From NCBI GenBank assembly GCA_002471805.1, contig DKQR01000111.1:1-6697 (forward strand): a DNA stretch of 6,697 nt, written 5' to 3'. This document shows, in pieces, positions 1 through 5,820 of the stretch. Position 1 is the stretch's first letter. Each line of letters opens with the position of its first letter. The DNA is from Fidelibacterota bacterium UBA7303 (GTDB lineage: Bacteria > Fidelibacterota > Marinisomatia > Marinisomatales > UBA1611). Below the pieces are notes generated by a model that did no database searches, was not told where the DNA came from, and was given only the letters and a program-made list of their open reading frames with translations. Both the position numbers and the translations under genes were made by a program.

Positions 1-27
1 AAGAATGAGAATTGATTTTATATTCAT
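1..27 (-). CDS. Possible 5' end of a further minus-strand gene (partial)
   Basis: Reading leftward from base 27, an ATG opens a frame that stays open to the window edge and gives MNIKSILIL. This is a lysine followed by a hydrophobic run, as at the start of a signal peptide. It lies about 125 bases downstream of the small basic protein gene, on the same strand, so it could be the next gene of that cluster. Only nine codons are visible, so it may be chance. The 125 bases between (28-152) are AT-rich. I see no convincing terminator hairpin in them, only an 8-base palindrome at 115-122. Confidence 0.25.
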
Positions 28-152
28 AAGCCTTAATTAGTTTTTTATAGAAAATACGGGTGTGAAACTTATTAAGGAAAATGGAACATTGTTGTTGATC
101 ATTTTACTGGATGATGCCGGCAAAATGAAAAGCAGCAGCGAAGGGCCAGGTC

Positions 153-533
153 TTACTTTTCAGCCGTTACCATTCCCACATAATAGTAAAAAATAACTAT
201 AGTCACACACATGGCATGATTTGATGTCCAGCCAGCCATAAATTGTGCCTTTTGATAATCACGTTGATAATCTTTCAATTTCAATTGCTTTACAGTTTCT
301 CGATGCCCGGTTTTTTTACATTGTTTTAACAATTTGCGATACAGGAAAATCTTTCTCAGGGGAACAGCTTTCACCCCTTTTTCCATGGCCAGCGTAATCA
401 ATGGATGAACCGGATCATGGCAGGGTCCTGTTCCAAGATCTATAACCTTCTTTGCCTTTTTTGTTCTTTTTGGCGGAAGATTACTGGCAAAACATGCTCC
501 GGTCAGCAACATAAAACAGAAAAAATATCTCAT
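153..533 (-). CDS. Small, highly basic exported or membrane-anchored hypothetical protein
   Basis: I do not recognise this 126-residue protein. Residues 1-16 (MRYFFCFMLLTGACFA) look like a signal peptide. Cys14 is preceded by T-G-A, which is a poor lipobox, so cleavage by signal peptidase I near Ala16 is the better guess. Residues 21-95 are very rich in Lys and Arg (about a quarter of residues), with clusters at 22-29 and 60-74 and few acidic residues. A hydrophobic, aromatic stretch at about 107-123 (centred on TIVIFYYYVGM) could be a C-terminal membrane anchor. The start overlaps the stop of the upstream barrel gene as ATGA, which points to translational coupling and co-expression; no Shine-Dalgarno sequence is seen. 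The basic character could suit binding of an acidic polymer such as lipopolysaccharide, an anionic glycan or nucleic acid, but that is speculation. The ATGA overlap, signal-like N terminus and clean stop support a real gene. Confidence 0.72.
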   Translation of the reverse strand: MRYFFCFMLLTGACFASNLPPKRTKKAKKVIDLGTGPCHDPVHPLITLAMEKGVKAVPLRKIFLYRKLLKQCKKTGHRETVKQLKLKDYQRDYQKAQFMAGWTSNHAMCVTIVIFYYYVGMVTAEK

Positions 534-1243
534 TTTAGGCCGTATATTGCTCGTAAAGAGAAAATCGGCAGATCATCGATCTTCATGGCAGGTCCCTTGA
601 CCTTATTCCTCTGCACCGACCATTCGTCCTGTTTGTATTGATTGTTCATAAAGCCAAATTTAAAATCCAGCCCCAGGCGCGAAGATAGATAAAAACGCAC
701 TCCAATCATGCCGGAATAGCCGATCCAGTTATTGACCAGCTGGTCTGTTCCCGCAAGTTCGGAAAGTGGATCACTATCGCCAAAACTGTTTAACAGTTCA
801 TTCCAGTCCTCAAATTTATCACTGGGCTTGGTATCCATGGTTATTTTTGCCCGGCCCCATATGGGCGTCAAAGTGAAATTGAGTTCTATTCTTGGTCGCC
901 AGCGGAAAAAAGTTTCCAGCGGAATCATCCGGTACCTTATAGATCGCTGGAAAGCAGGTTTGGACTCCTGCAGGTTTAATTTACCTGCCTCGTAGGACGT
1001 AAATGAATTATATCCCAACCGGGCATTATTGAAAAATTCGTAATACACTCCCCAGTTCAGCAGCAAATTTCTTGTAAATACATTTTTAGCAGGAAAAAAG
1101 ACGTCCGGATTTTCGTCAAAGCCCTCCATCTTCGGTCCGTACATTCCCAGACCCAGCTCTGCGCTTAATTTTGGCTGTGCAGATAGAAGATTTGCTATCA
1201 AAACTGCAAAAAATATGATATATCGCTGAATTTGACTCTTCAT
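530..1243 (-). CDS. Outer-membrane beta-barrel-like protein
   Basis: The 237-residue product starts with a classical signal peptide: MKSQIQR, a hydrophobic core at about 8-20, and a likely cleavage S-A|Q after Ala22. The mature part alternates hydrophobic/aromatic and polar residues in short strands, as in small outer-membrane barrels. Examples are the first strand (LSAELGLGMYG), LLLNWGVYYEFF, IGYSGMIGVRFYLSS, LGLDFKFGFM and the last strand IFSLRAIYGLK. It is Trp- and Tyr-rich and has no cysteine in the mature part. The length suits an 8- to 10-stranded barrel of the OmpA/porin-like 'outer membrane protein beta-barrel' type seen in FCB bacteria; I cannot name a family or ligand. Its ATG lies 23 bases from the start of the divergent operon, and its stop overlaps the next minus-strand gene. 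A lipid-binding or assembly role is possible. The barrel call is a structural inference from sequence pattern; export is well supported. Confidence 0.78.
   Translation of the reverse strand: MKSQIQRYIIFFAVLIANLLSAQPKLSAELGLGMYGPKMEGFDENPDVFFPAKNVFTRNLLLNWGVYYEFFNNARLGYNSFTSYEAGKLNLQESKPAFQRSIRYRMIPLETFFRWRPRIELNFTLTPIWGRAKITMDTKPSDKFEDWNELLNSFGDSDPLSELAGTDQLVNNWIGYSGMIGVRFYLSSRLGLDFKFGFMNNQYKQDEWSVQRNKVKGPAMKIDDLPIFSLRAIYGLK
1192..1219 (+). promoter_or_regulatory. Candidate sigma-70-like promoter for the plus-strand operon
   Basis: TTGCTA (1192-1197, four of six to TTGACA) and TATGAT (1214-1219, five of six to TATAAT) are separated by 16 bases and lie 47 bases before the GTG of the first operon gene. 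The site is inside the signal-peptide coding region of the divergent barrel gene, as it must be, because only 23 bases separate the two starts. The sequence is AT-rich, so a chance match is quite possible. The Bacteroidetes-type element (TTG, then TAnnTTTG) is not clearly present. No equally good minus-strand promoter was found. Confidence 0.28.
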
Positions 1244-1266
1244 GGAAGGTTCTTAATTTAAGACCC

Positions 1267-2082
1267 GTGAAACAATTCTTAGTCATATTCCTTTTCTGCT
1301 CTCTTCTATTCCCCAGGGCAACAGACGACACTGATGTGAAACACATGATCGTGCTTTTTTCTGGGGAGACCATCAGTGGTTATGTGGATTCTATCAATGT
1401 GGCTGAAGTATATTTCAAACTGGAAGATTCCTTATCTCAGGAAATAATTCCCACCTGGAAGGTCTATTATATCTACAATGATTTCGACCGCGTATTTCAT
1501 TACAGCAGGAGCTTTAATGAAAATATGAGGCGCATCAATAATAGCAGCGGTATCATTCATACTATCAATAATGATACTATCCGCTACGAGTGGATCCAGG
1601 TAAATAAGGATATGATAAATCCCGAACTCTTCGTAACCCTGAGTTCCAATCGATCAGAATTCTATCCGCTGCTTGATGTAAAAAAAATAGTTACTGATTA
1701 TTCCATCATGGAATATTCCGTGGAACGGGGTTTCAGGCTTTCTTTTACGGGTTTTTTCCTGGCTTTTCTGCTGGATCGTCGTCTGAAGGATTTTCTACCT
1801 AAGTTTGAATTCCTGGGTCTTAACCAGAGCGGGGTTACCTATGAATCTTTTGTACACCTTATTCCCATGGCCACCCTGATCGCAATGTTCTATGACTACT
1901 TGATGGACAAACGATCCTTTTATTTTACGCCCGTCCTGAAGGATGAGACCTTTGACAGGAACATGTATGTGTTTTCCTTACGCCATATTCTCGACACGGT
2001 CGCAGAGAATATGGTTTGGAGGGTAGAAAAAACAGCACTTGGAGGCAAGGTCGTTCGCTGGATTAGACGAAAAGTTTCGTAA
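1267..2082 (+). CDS. Exported protein of unknown family with two similar beta-rich modules
   Basis: The 271-residue protein is not one I recognise. I chose the GTG at 1267 because it gives a signal peptide (MKQFLVIFLFCSLLFPRA); the next in-frame ATG, at residue 27, would remove it. Residues about 26-80 and 95-150 look like two copies of one module. Each opens with a strand and D/E-T-I (GETISGY; NNDTIRY), continues with hydrophobic strands, then has P-x-x-x-V-x-x-I (PTWKVYYIY; PLLDVKKIV), and closes with a Y-S (FHYS; MEYS). The pattern recalls small SH3/Sm-like barrels, but that fold is inferred. Hydrophobic segments follow at about 157-169 (LSFTGFFLAFLLD) and 196-212 (VHLIPMATLIAMFYDYL), perhaps membrane-associated. 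The C-terminal 20 residues are basic (RWIRRKVS). The next gene starts nine bases after the stop, so it is the likely first gene of a three-gene operon with the Ig lipoproteins. No good ribosome binding site is visible; GGAAGG at 1244-1249 is rather far away. Confidence 0.78.
   Translation: MKQFLVIFLFCSLLFPRATDDTDVKHMIVLFSGETISGYVDSINVAEVYFKLEDSLSQEIIPTWKVYYIYNDFDRVFHYSRSFNENMRRINNSSGIIHTINNDTIRYEWIQVNKDMINPELFVTLSSNRSEFYPLLDVKKIVTDYSIMEYSVERGFRLSFTGFFLAFLLDRRLKDFLPKFEFLGLNQSGVTYESFVHLIPMATLIAMFYDYLMDKRSFYFTPVLKDETFDRNMYVFSLRHILDTVAENMVWRVEKTALGGKVVRWIRRKVS
2067..2080. repeat. Short inverted repeat at the stop codon before the first Ig lipoprotein
   Basis: ACGAAA (2067-2072) and TTTCGT (2075-2080) are perfect complements two bases apart, so the RNA could form a five-pair stem with a four-base loop. 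It overlaps the end of the preceding gene and sits 11 bases before the lipoprotein ATG, followed by an A-rich leader (AAATTTAAAA). The stem is short and AT-rich. A role in translation initiation or transcript processing is possible, as is chance. Confidence 0.22.
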
Positions 2083-2091
2083 ATTTAAAAA

Positions 2092-3966
2092 ATGAGGAAT
2101 TTATACAATATCATTTTGAAGTGCATGTTAAGTGTCATTGCGGTCTTTCTGCTTTCCTGCGAGAGCCAGGATCCATTGTCGCTTCCCGAAGCAGATAGAA
2201 CTCCACCAGCAGCATTGATAATATACCCTACAGATGATGCCGTTGTTTCCGGCATTGTCACTATCCAGGTTCATGCCACAGACAACGACAAGGTGGATTC
2301 AGTGCTGTTTCTTGTTGACCAGGATACCATTGGAAGCGATGATAAAGGAGAGAATGACATTTTTGAAAAAAAATGGACAACTTCTGACTTCCAGGAGGAT
2401 GTATTTCATTCTTTATCTTTCATAGCTTACGATCGAAAAGGCAACACCTTTCGGCCTTACCCAATTCGGGTTAAAACCGACAATACAGATGATATTCCGC
2501 CTGAAGCTGAGATTATAAATCCTTTTATGGGTGCAATTGTCAGTGGAGTGGTACCCATCATAATCAATGCTGCGGATAATGATAGCATTCAGTATGTCAG
2601 CATCTATATCAATAACCTCCTGCAGGGGTATGTTACAGAACCGCCTTACACCTTCGCCTGGAATACCAACCTGGTACAGGATGGCAATTATTCCATTTAC
2701 GCTATTGCCACAGATTTAACCGGAAATGAGACTACCATTACACCTATACTTGTTACCACAGACAATGGCAACCTGAACGATACTACACCCCCAAGCGGAG
2801 CAATTACCTACCCAGCATCAGGCATGCAGGTCAGCGGGGAAGTAAATATCACTGTCAGCGCAACCGACAACAGCGGCAGCATGGGGCAGGTTGATTTTTC
2901 CATTGACGGCAACAGTGTATATGTGGATATGAACGAACCTTTCGAATACAGCTGGGATACTGCCGCAGAAACGGAGGATGAGGCCCATGTTATTTCCATC
3001 ACCCTGGAAGACCCTTCTGGAAATCAGGCTGTACTCAATCCCATTACAGTTACTGTTGATAACCAGTCCGACACTGATGACACACCACCGGTAGTAACCA
3101 TCACTTACCCGACTGCCGGTCAGCAGGTGAACGGCACAGTAACCGTCAGCGTTACCGCTGAAGATGACCAGGGCATTGAACGTGTTGAATTTTTCATTGA
3201 TGGTGAAAGTGAATGGGTTGCTCCATTCTCTCCCTATTCTTTCAACTGGGACACAGAAACGGAAGGAACGGAAGGAGACGACGAGTACCACATCATTGGA
3301 GTTACTGCTTACGACATAACTGGGAATACCACTTCCGCAGCCCCTGTCACCGTATTCGTAGACAATTTTGACAATGAACCGCCAGCGGGACAGATAATTT
3401 CCCCTTATCCTGGACAGGTTGTCTCCGACAGTGTGGTCATTGAGATCTCGGCGACAGACAATGAAGGCATTGATTTAGTGGAAATCTCCATTGATGGTGC
3501 TGTGGTGAGTGAGCTTTCTTCATCCCCCTTTCGGTACAACTGGGACACAACACTGGAAACAGAAGACCAGGACCATGGGATCAGTGCTCTAATCATCGAT
3601 CTATCTAATAATATAACATACGTAGATCCAATCAGTGTCTTCGTAGATAACCAGGCTCCGGAAGATACCACTCCGCCCATTGCCGTGATTTCCAACCCTT
3701 TGTCCGGTCAGGAAGTAAGCGGAATTGTAGGATTTACGGTCATGGCCCAGGATGATATGGGTATTGCAGCAGTAGAATTTTTTATAGATGGCTCCAGCGT
3801 AGCCGTGGAAAACACATCTGTGGACAGTACATCTACATACAGCTATAATTGGGATACGTCATCACTGGATAATAATTCACAGCATACGCTTTCTGCCCAG
3901 GTAACGGACACCTCCAATAACACTACCCTGGCACAACCTATCCTGGTTACAGTGGAAAATAATTAA
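2092..3966 (+). CDS. Lipoprotein with six tandem bacterial Ig-like domains (first paralogue)
   Basis: This 624-residue protein is probably a lipid-anchored surface or periplasmic rod. A signal peptide (hydrophobic 12-21) ends in a lipobox L20-L21-S22-C23. After a short linker, six Ig-like domains of very even length run at residues 37-134, 135-231, 232-330, 331-428, 429-526 and 527-624. Each has a PP near its start, then (N/Y)P..G..VSG, an A-x-D motif (ATDN), FxIDG in most, a W-x-T motif (NWDT) and D-x-x-x-N (DLTGN), and ends with a D/E-N strand. This resembles the Big_7-type bacterial Ig families. The last domain runs to the stop, so there is no sorting signal, catalytic or carbohydrate-binding domain. 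Ser/Thr/Asp are abundant, cysteine is absent after Cys23, and the mature protein is clearly acidic. The gene lies in an operon after the 1267 gene, and the next paralogue starts directly after its stop. An adhesin, scaffold or stalk role is inferred; no ligand is suggested. Confidence 0.92.
   Translation: MRNLYNIILKCMLSVIAVFLLSCESQDPLSLPEADRTPPAALIIYPTDDAVVSGIVTIQVHATDNDKVDSVLFLVDQDTIGSDDKGENDIFEKKWTTSDFQEDVFHSLSFIAYDRKGNTFRPYPIRVKTDNTDDIPPEAEIINPFMGAIVSGVVPIIINAADNDSIQYVSIYINNLLQGYVTEPPYTFAWNTNLVQDGNYSIYAIATDLTGNETTITPILVTTDNGNLNDTTPPSGAITYPASGMQVSGEVNITVSATDNSGSMGQVDFSIDGNSVYVDMNEPFEYSWDTAAETEDEAHVISITLEDPSGNQAVLNPITVTVDNQSDTDDTPPVVTITYPTAGQQVNGTVTVSVTAEDDQGIERVEFFIDGESEWVAPFSPYSFNWDTETEGTEGDDEYHIIGVTAYDITGNTTSAAPVTVFVDNFDNEPPAGQIISPYPGQVVSDSVVIEISATDNEGIDLVEISIDGAVVSELSSSPFRYNWDTTLETEDQDHGISALIIDLSNNITYVDPISVFVDNQAPEDTTPPIAVISNPLSGQEVSGIVGFTVMAQDDMGIAAVEFFIDGSSVAVENTSVDSTSTYSYNWDTSSLDNNSQHTLSAQVTDTSNNTTLAQPILVTVENN
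2200..3963 (+). repeat. Six tandem Ig-domain coding repeats, period about 294 bases
   Basis: Domain-coding units begin at 2200, 2494, 2785, 3082, 3376 and 3670, each 97-99 codons. The repeat is clear at protein level (TPP at the boundary, W-x-T about 55 residues in) but the DNA copies have drifted far apart. The duplications are therefore old, and ongoing slippage or gene conversion is unlikely. The fourth and fifth units carry the best consensus. The first is the most divergent: its W-x-T is KKWTT and it lacks the usual P-Y/F before it. The sixth has a Ser/Thr-rich insertion before NWDT. Confidence 0.88.
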
Positions 3967-5808
3967 ATGCAGTATATAAAAACTATCGTACTTCTTTTAC
4001 TGTTGCTGGTCTTAGGTTGTGATGGCCCCTATTTCAAAATACCAAAAGAACCGGACACCTCACCGCCGCTGTTGACCATCACCAATCCTGCGGATCAGTC
4101 TACCGTGTCGGACACGATCCTGATCACCGTCTACGCTTTCGATAACGATGAGATCGAACTGGTAGAATTATTTTTAAATGATGAATCTGTGTTATCCCAA
4201 AACGAAGGACCGTATGAATATCCCTGGATTACAACAGAGTACACCGAGGATCAGCACCACACCATCCAGGCCAGGGCAATGGATATTTCCGAAAATTATA
4301 ACCAGACCAATAAGATCCAGGTCCTGGTGGATAATGTTCCAAATCCCGACCTGGTAAGTCCCACAGGAACCATTCTATATCCCGCCAATGGACAGACGGT
4401 TACTGATACTGTACAGTGGGTCGTGGCGGCAGCGGATAATGATGGTGTCGCTTCCGTCACATTTTATATTAACGGCGACAGTATTACCACTGACGCTGAA
4501 CTCCCCTATGAATTCACCTGGCTCACCTATTCAGTAGCAGACCAGGCATATGCCCTTTCAACAACAATCCTGGATATTTCAGGAAATTCAACAGTTCTTG
4601 GTCCTATCAGCGTCATTGTGGATAATATCCCGGCCCCTGACACCACACCCCCAACAGGAAATATTACCTACCCGCCCTCCTCTGCCAGCGTGTCCGGTAC
4701 TGTCACCATCAAAGTATCTGCCTACGACGATACAGCTGTGGACCAGGTTCAATTCAGCATTGATGGAACTGAAAAACTTGCTGTCAATGCCGAGCCCTAC
4801 GAATACAACTGGGATACCACCATAGAAACAGATCAGACAGATCACCTGATCTCAGTTACTATTACAGATCAAGCGGGAAATGTGGCAGTGCTTTCCACCA
4901 TTTCTGTATTTGTGAATAATACCGGGGATGGTACTGGTCCTAGTGTCACCATCACCTCGCCTGCATCACACCAGACCGTGTCCGGCGAGGTAGAAATCAC
5001 TGCATCTGCTTATGATGAAAGCGGTGTAATTCGCGTGGAATTCTATCAGAATGGCAGTCTGGCCGGCACCGAAACGGAAGCACCCTATGCACACCGCTGG
5101 GATACAAACGGGGAAAGCGATGATACGGACTACACCTGGGCTGCCAAGGCTTTCGATACCGGTGAAAATTCAACGCAGTCGCAGTCCATTATCCTGCACG
5201 TGGACAATGATGATAATGTACCTCCCAGCGGATTCATACTTTTTCCCTATGCGGGACAGCACCTATCTGGGGAAGTAGAGATCCAGGTTTCCGCCGCCGA
5301 TAATCAAGGCGTTGCCAGCGTGGATTTTGCAATCTTTGCCATCAATGGTAATGATACCCTGGAATCCAGCGCTGCATCAGAACCTTACTCCTTTGTCTGG
5401 AATACCACTGCTGCTGCCGAGGATACACAGCACATTATCCAGGTCACCATTACCGATCTTTCAGGAAATACAGCGGAATTAACACCTATAGCTGTTTTTG
5501 TGGATAATGATCTTACGGATACCACACCTCCTGTAGTATCAATCCTGTCGCCTGTATCGGGTCAAATCGTCAGTGATTCTGTAACGGTCTCCGCTTTTGC
5601 ATCAGATAACGTAGGCGTGGCGGTGGTGAATTTCTTTATTGATAATTCACTGATGTTAACAGATACGGAAAGTCCCTATTCCTACCTATGGGGTACACAG
5701 GCCCTGGCCGACAGTTCGGAGCATATCATCCGCGTATCCGCCCTAGACCCGGCCGGCAACGAGACCAATGCCCAGCCCATTATTGTTACCGTCCAGAATG
5801 GGAATTAA
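3967..5808 (+). CDS. Lipoprotein with six tandem bacterial Ig-like domains (second paralogue)
   Basis: The 613-residue product has a lipoprotein signal peptide with a six-leucine core and a lipobox V15-L16-G17-C18, followed by Asp19. Six Ig-like domains follow at about 32-129, 130-226, 227-322, 323-417, 418-519 and 520-613, with the same landmarks as the upstream protein: A-x-D, W-x-T, D-x-x-x-N and a closing N. Domain 5 is longer, with an insertion around residues 455-470 (FAIFAINGND). Domains 1 and 2 have atypical WIT and WLT in place of WDT. The protein ends right after the last domain, so no T9SS tail or enzyme domain is present. The ATG abuts the previous TAA with no spacer, and a weak GGAA lies nine bases upstream, so re-initiation by ribosomes finishing the first gene is likely. 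The two proteins would then be made together and might pair or form a fibre on the membrane surface; that is inference. The lipoprotein and Ig calls are strong. Confidence 0.92.
   Translation: MQYIKTIVLLLLLLVLGCDGPYFKIPKEPDTSPPLLTITNPADQSTVSDTILITVYAFDNDEIELVELFLNDESVLSQNEGPYEYPWITTEYTEDQHHTIQARAMDISENYNQTNKIQVLVDNVPNPDLVSPTGTILYPANGQTVTDTVQWVVAAADNDGVASVTFYINGDSITTDAELPYEFTWLTYSVADQAYALSTTILDISGNSTVLGPISVIVDNIPAPDTTPPTGNITYPPSSASVSGTVTIKVSAYDDTAVDQVQFSIDGTEKLAVNAEPYEYNWDTTIETDQTDHLISVTITDQAGNVAVLSTISVFVNNTGDGTGPSVTITSPASHQTVSGEVEITASAYDESGVIRVEFYQNGSLAGTETEAPYAHRWDTNGESDDTDYTWAAKAFDTGENSTQSQSIILHVDNDDNVPPSGFILFPYAGQHLSGEVEIQVSAADNQGVASVDFAIFAINGNDTLESSAASEPYSFVWNTTAAAEDTQHIIQVTITDLSGNTAELTPIAVFVDNDLTDTTPPVVSILSPVSGQIVSDSVTVSAFASDNVGVAVVNFFIDNSLMLTDTESPYSYLWGTQALADSSEHIIRVSALDPAGNETNAQPIIVTVQNGN
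4060..5805 (+). repeat. Six tandem Ig-domain coding repeats of the second lipoprotein
   Basis: Units begin at 4060, 4354, 4645, 4933, 5218 and 5524 and encode 94-102 residues each, a little less even than in the first lipoprotein. By eye each unit resembles the unit of the same number upstream more than its neighbours. Unit 5 in both has PP-x-G-x-I-x-x-P-Y-x-G-Q. Unit 6 in both ends A-Q-P-I-x-V-T-V. Unit 2 in both has AADND and lacks the T-E-T-E-D-like loop. Confidence 0.87.
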
Positions 5809-5819
5809 ACAACGGACGG
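5789..5819. terminator. Weak candidate hairpin at the convergent gene junction
   Basis: CCGTCC (5789-5794) and GGACGG (5814-5819) form a six-pair GC-rich inverted repeat around a 19-base loop that contains the lipoprotein stop codon. It covers nearly all of the 12-base gap between the converging genes and could serve both strands. There is no T-tract on either side and the loop is large, so it is a poor match to an intrinsic terminator. No better terminator is visible at this junction. Confidence 0.22.
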
Positions 5820-5820
5820 C

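Noticed and set aside
5..40. Eleven-codon plus-strand frame (MRIDFIFISLN)
   Set aside because: Too short and isolated, with no ribosome site; expected by chance in AT-rich sequence.
115..122. TGCCGGCA palindrome downstream of the small basic protein gene
   Set aside because: It has no loop and no following T-tract in the direction of transcription, so it is not a terminator; an eight-base palindrome alone is not informative.
405..995. Plus-strand open frames opposite the barrel and small basic protein genes
   Set aside because: Low-quality translations with no domain or signal; the minus-strand frames have signal peptides and a coupled overlap.
1345..1347. ATG as an alternative start for the 1267 gene
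   Set aside because: It would remove a convincing signal peptide encoded from the GTG and cut into the first beta-rich module.
1116..1373. Minus-strand frame across the divergent start region
   Set aside because: It covers the starts of two better supported genes in another frame and shows no signal peptide or domain.
2158..2175. Acidic residues after the lipoprotein cysteine (CESQD; also CDGPY in the second gene) as a surface-export signal
   Set aside because: They do not clearly match the Lys- or Gln-Ala-plus-acidic export motif described for Bacteroidetes lipoproteins, so surface exposure cannot be claimed from it.
2818..3695. Long open frames on the minus strand opposite the first Ig lipoprotein
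   Set aside because: They mirror the repeated Ig coding sequence, have no signal or domain, and lie opposite a strongly supported gene.
4550..5278. Open frames on both strands within the second Ig lipoprotein gene
   Set aside because: Pro/Thr/Ser-rich shadow translations of the Ig repeats, with no independent start signal or recognisable protein features.
2200..5805. Regular roughly 294-base periodicity as a CRISPR-like or satellite DNA array
   Set aside because: The repeats are conserved only at protein level, in frame, as Ig domains; no exact DNA repeat with spacers is present.
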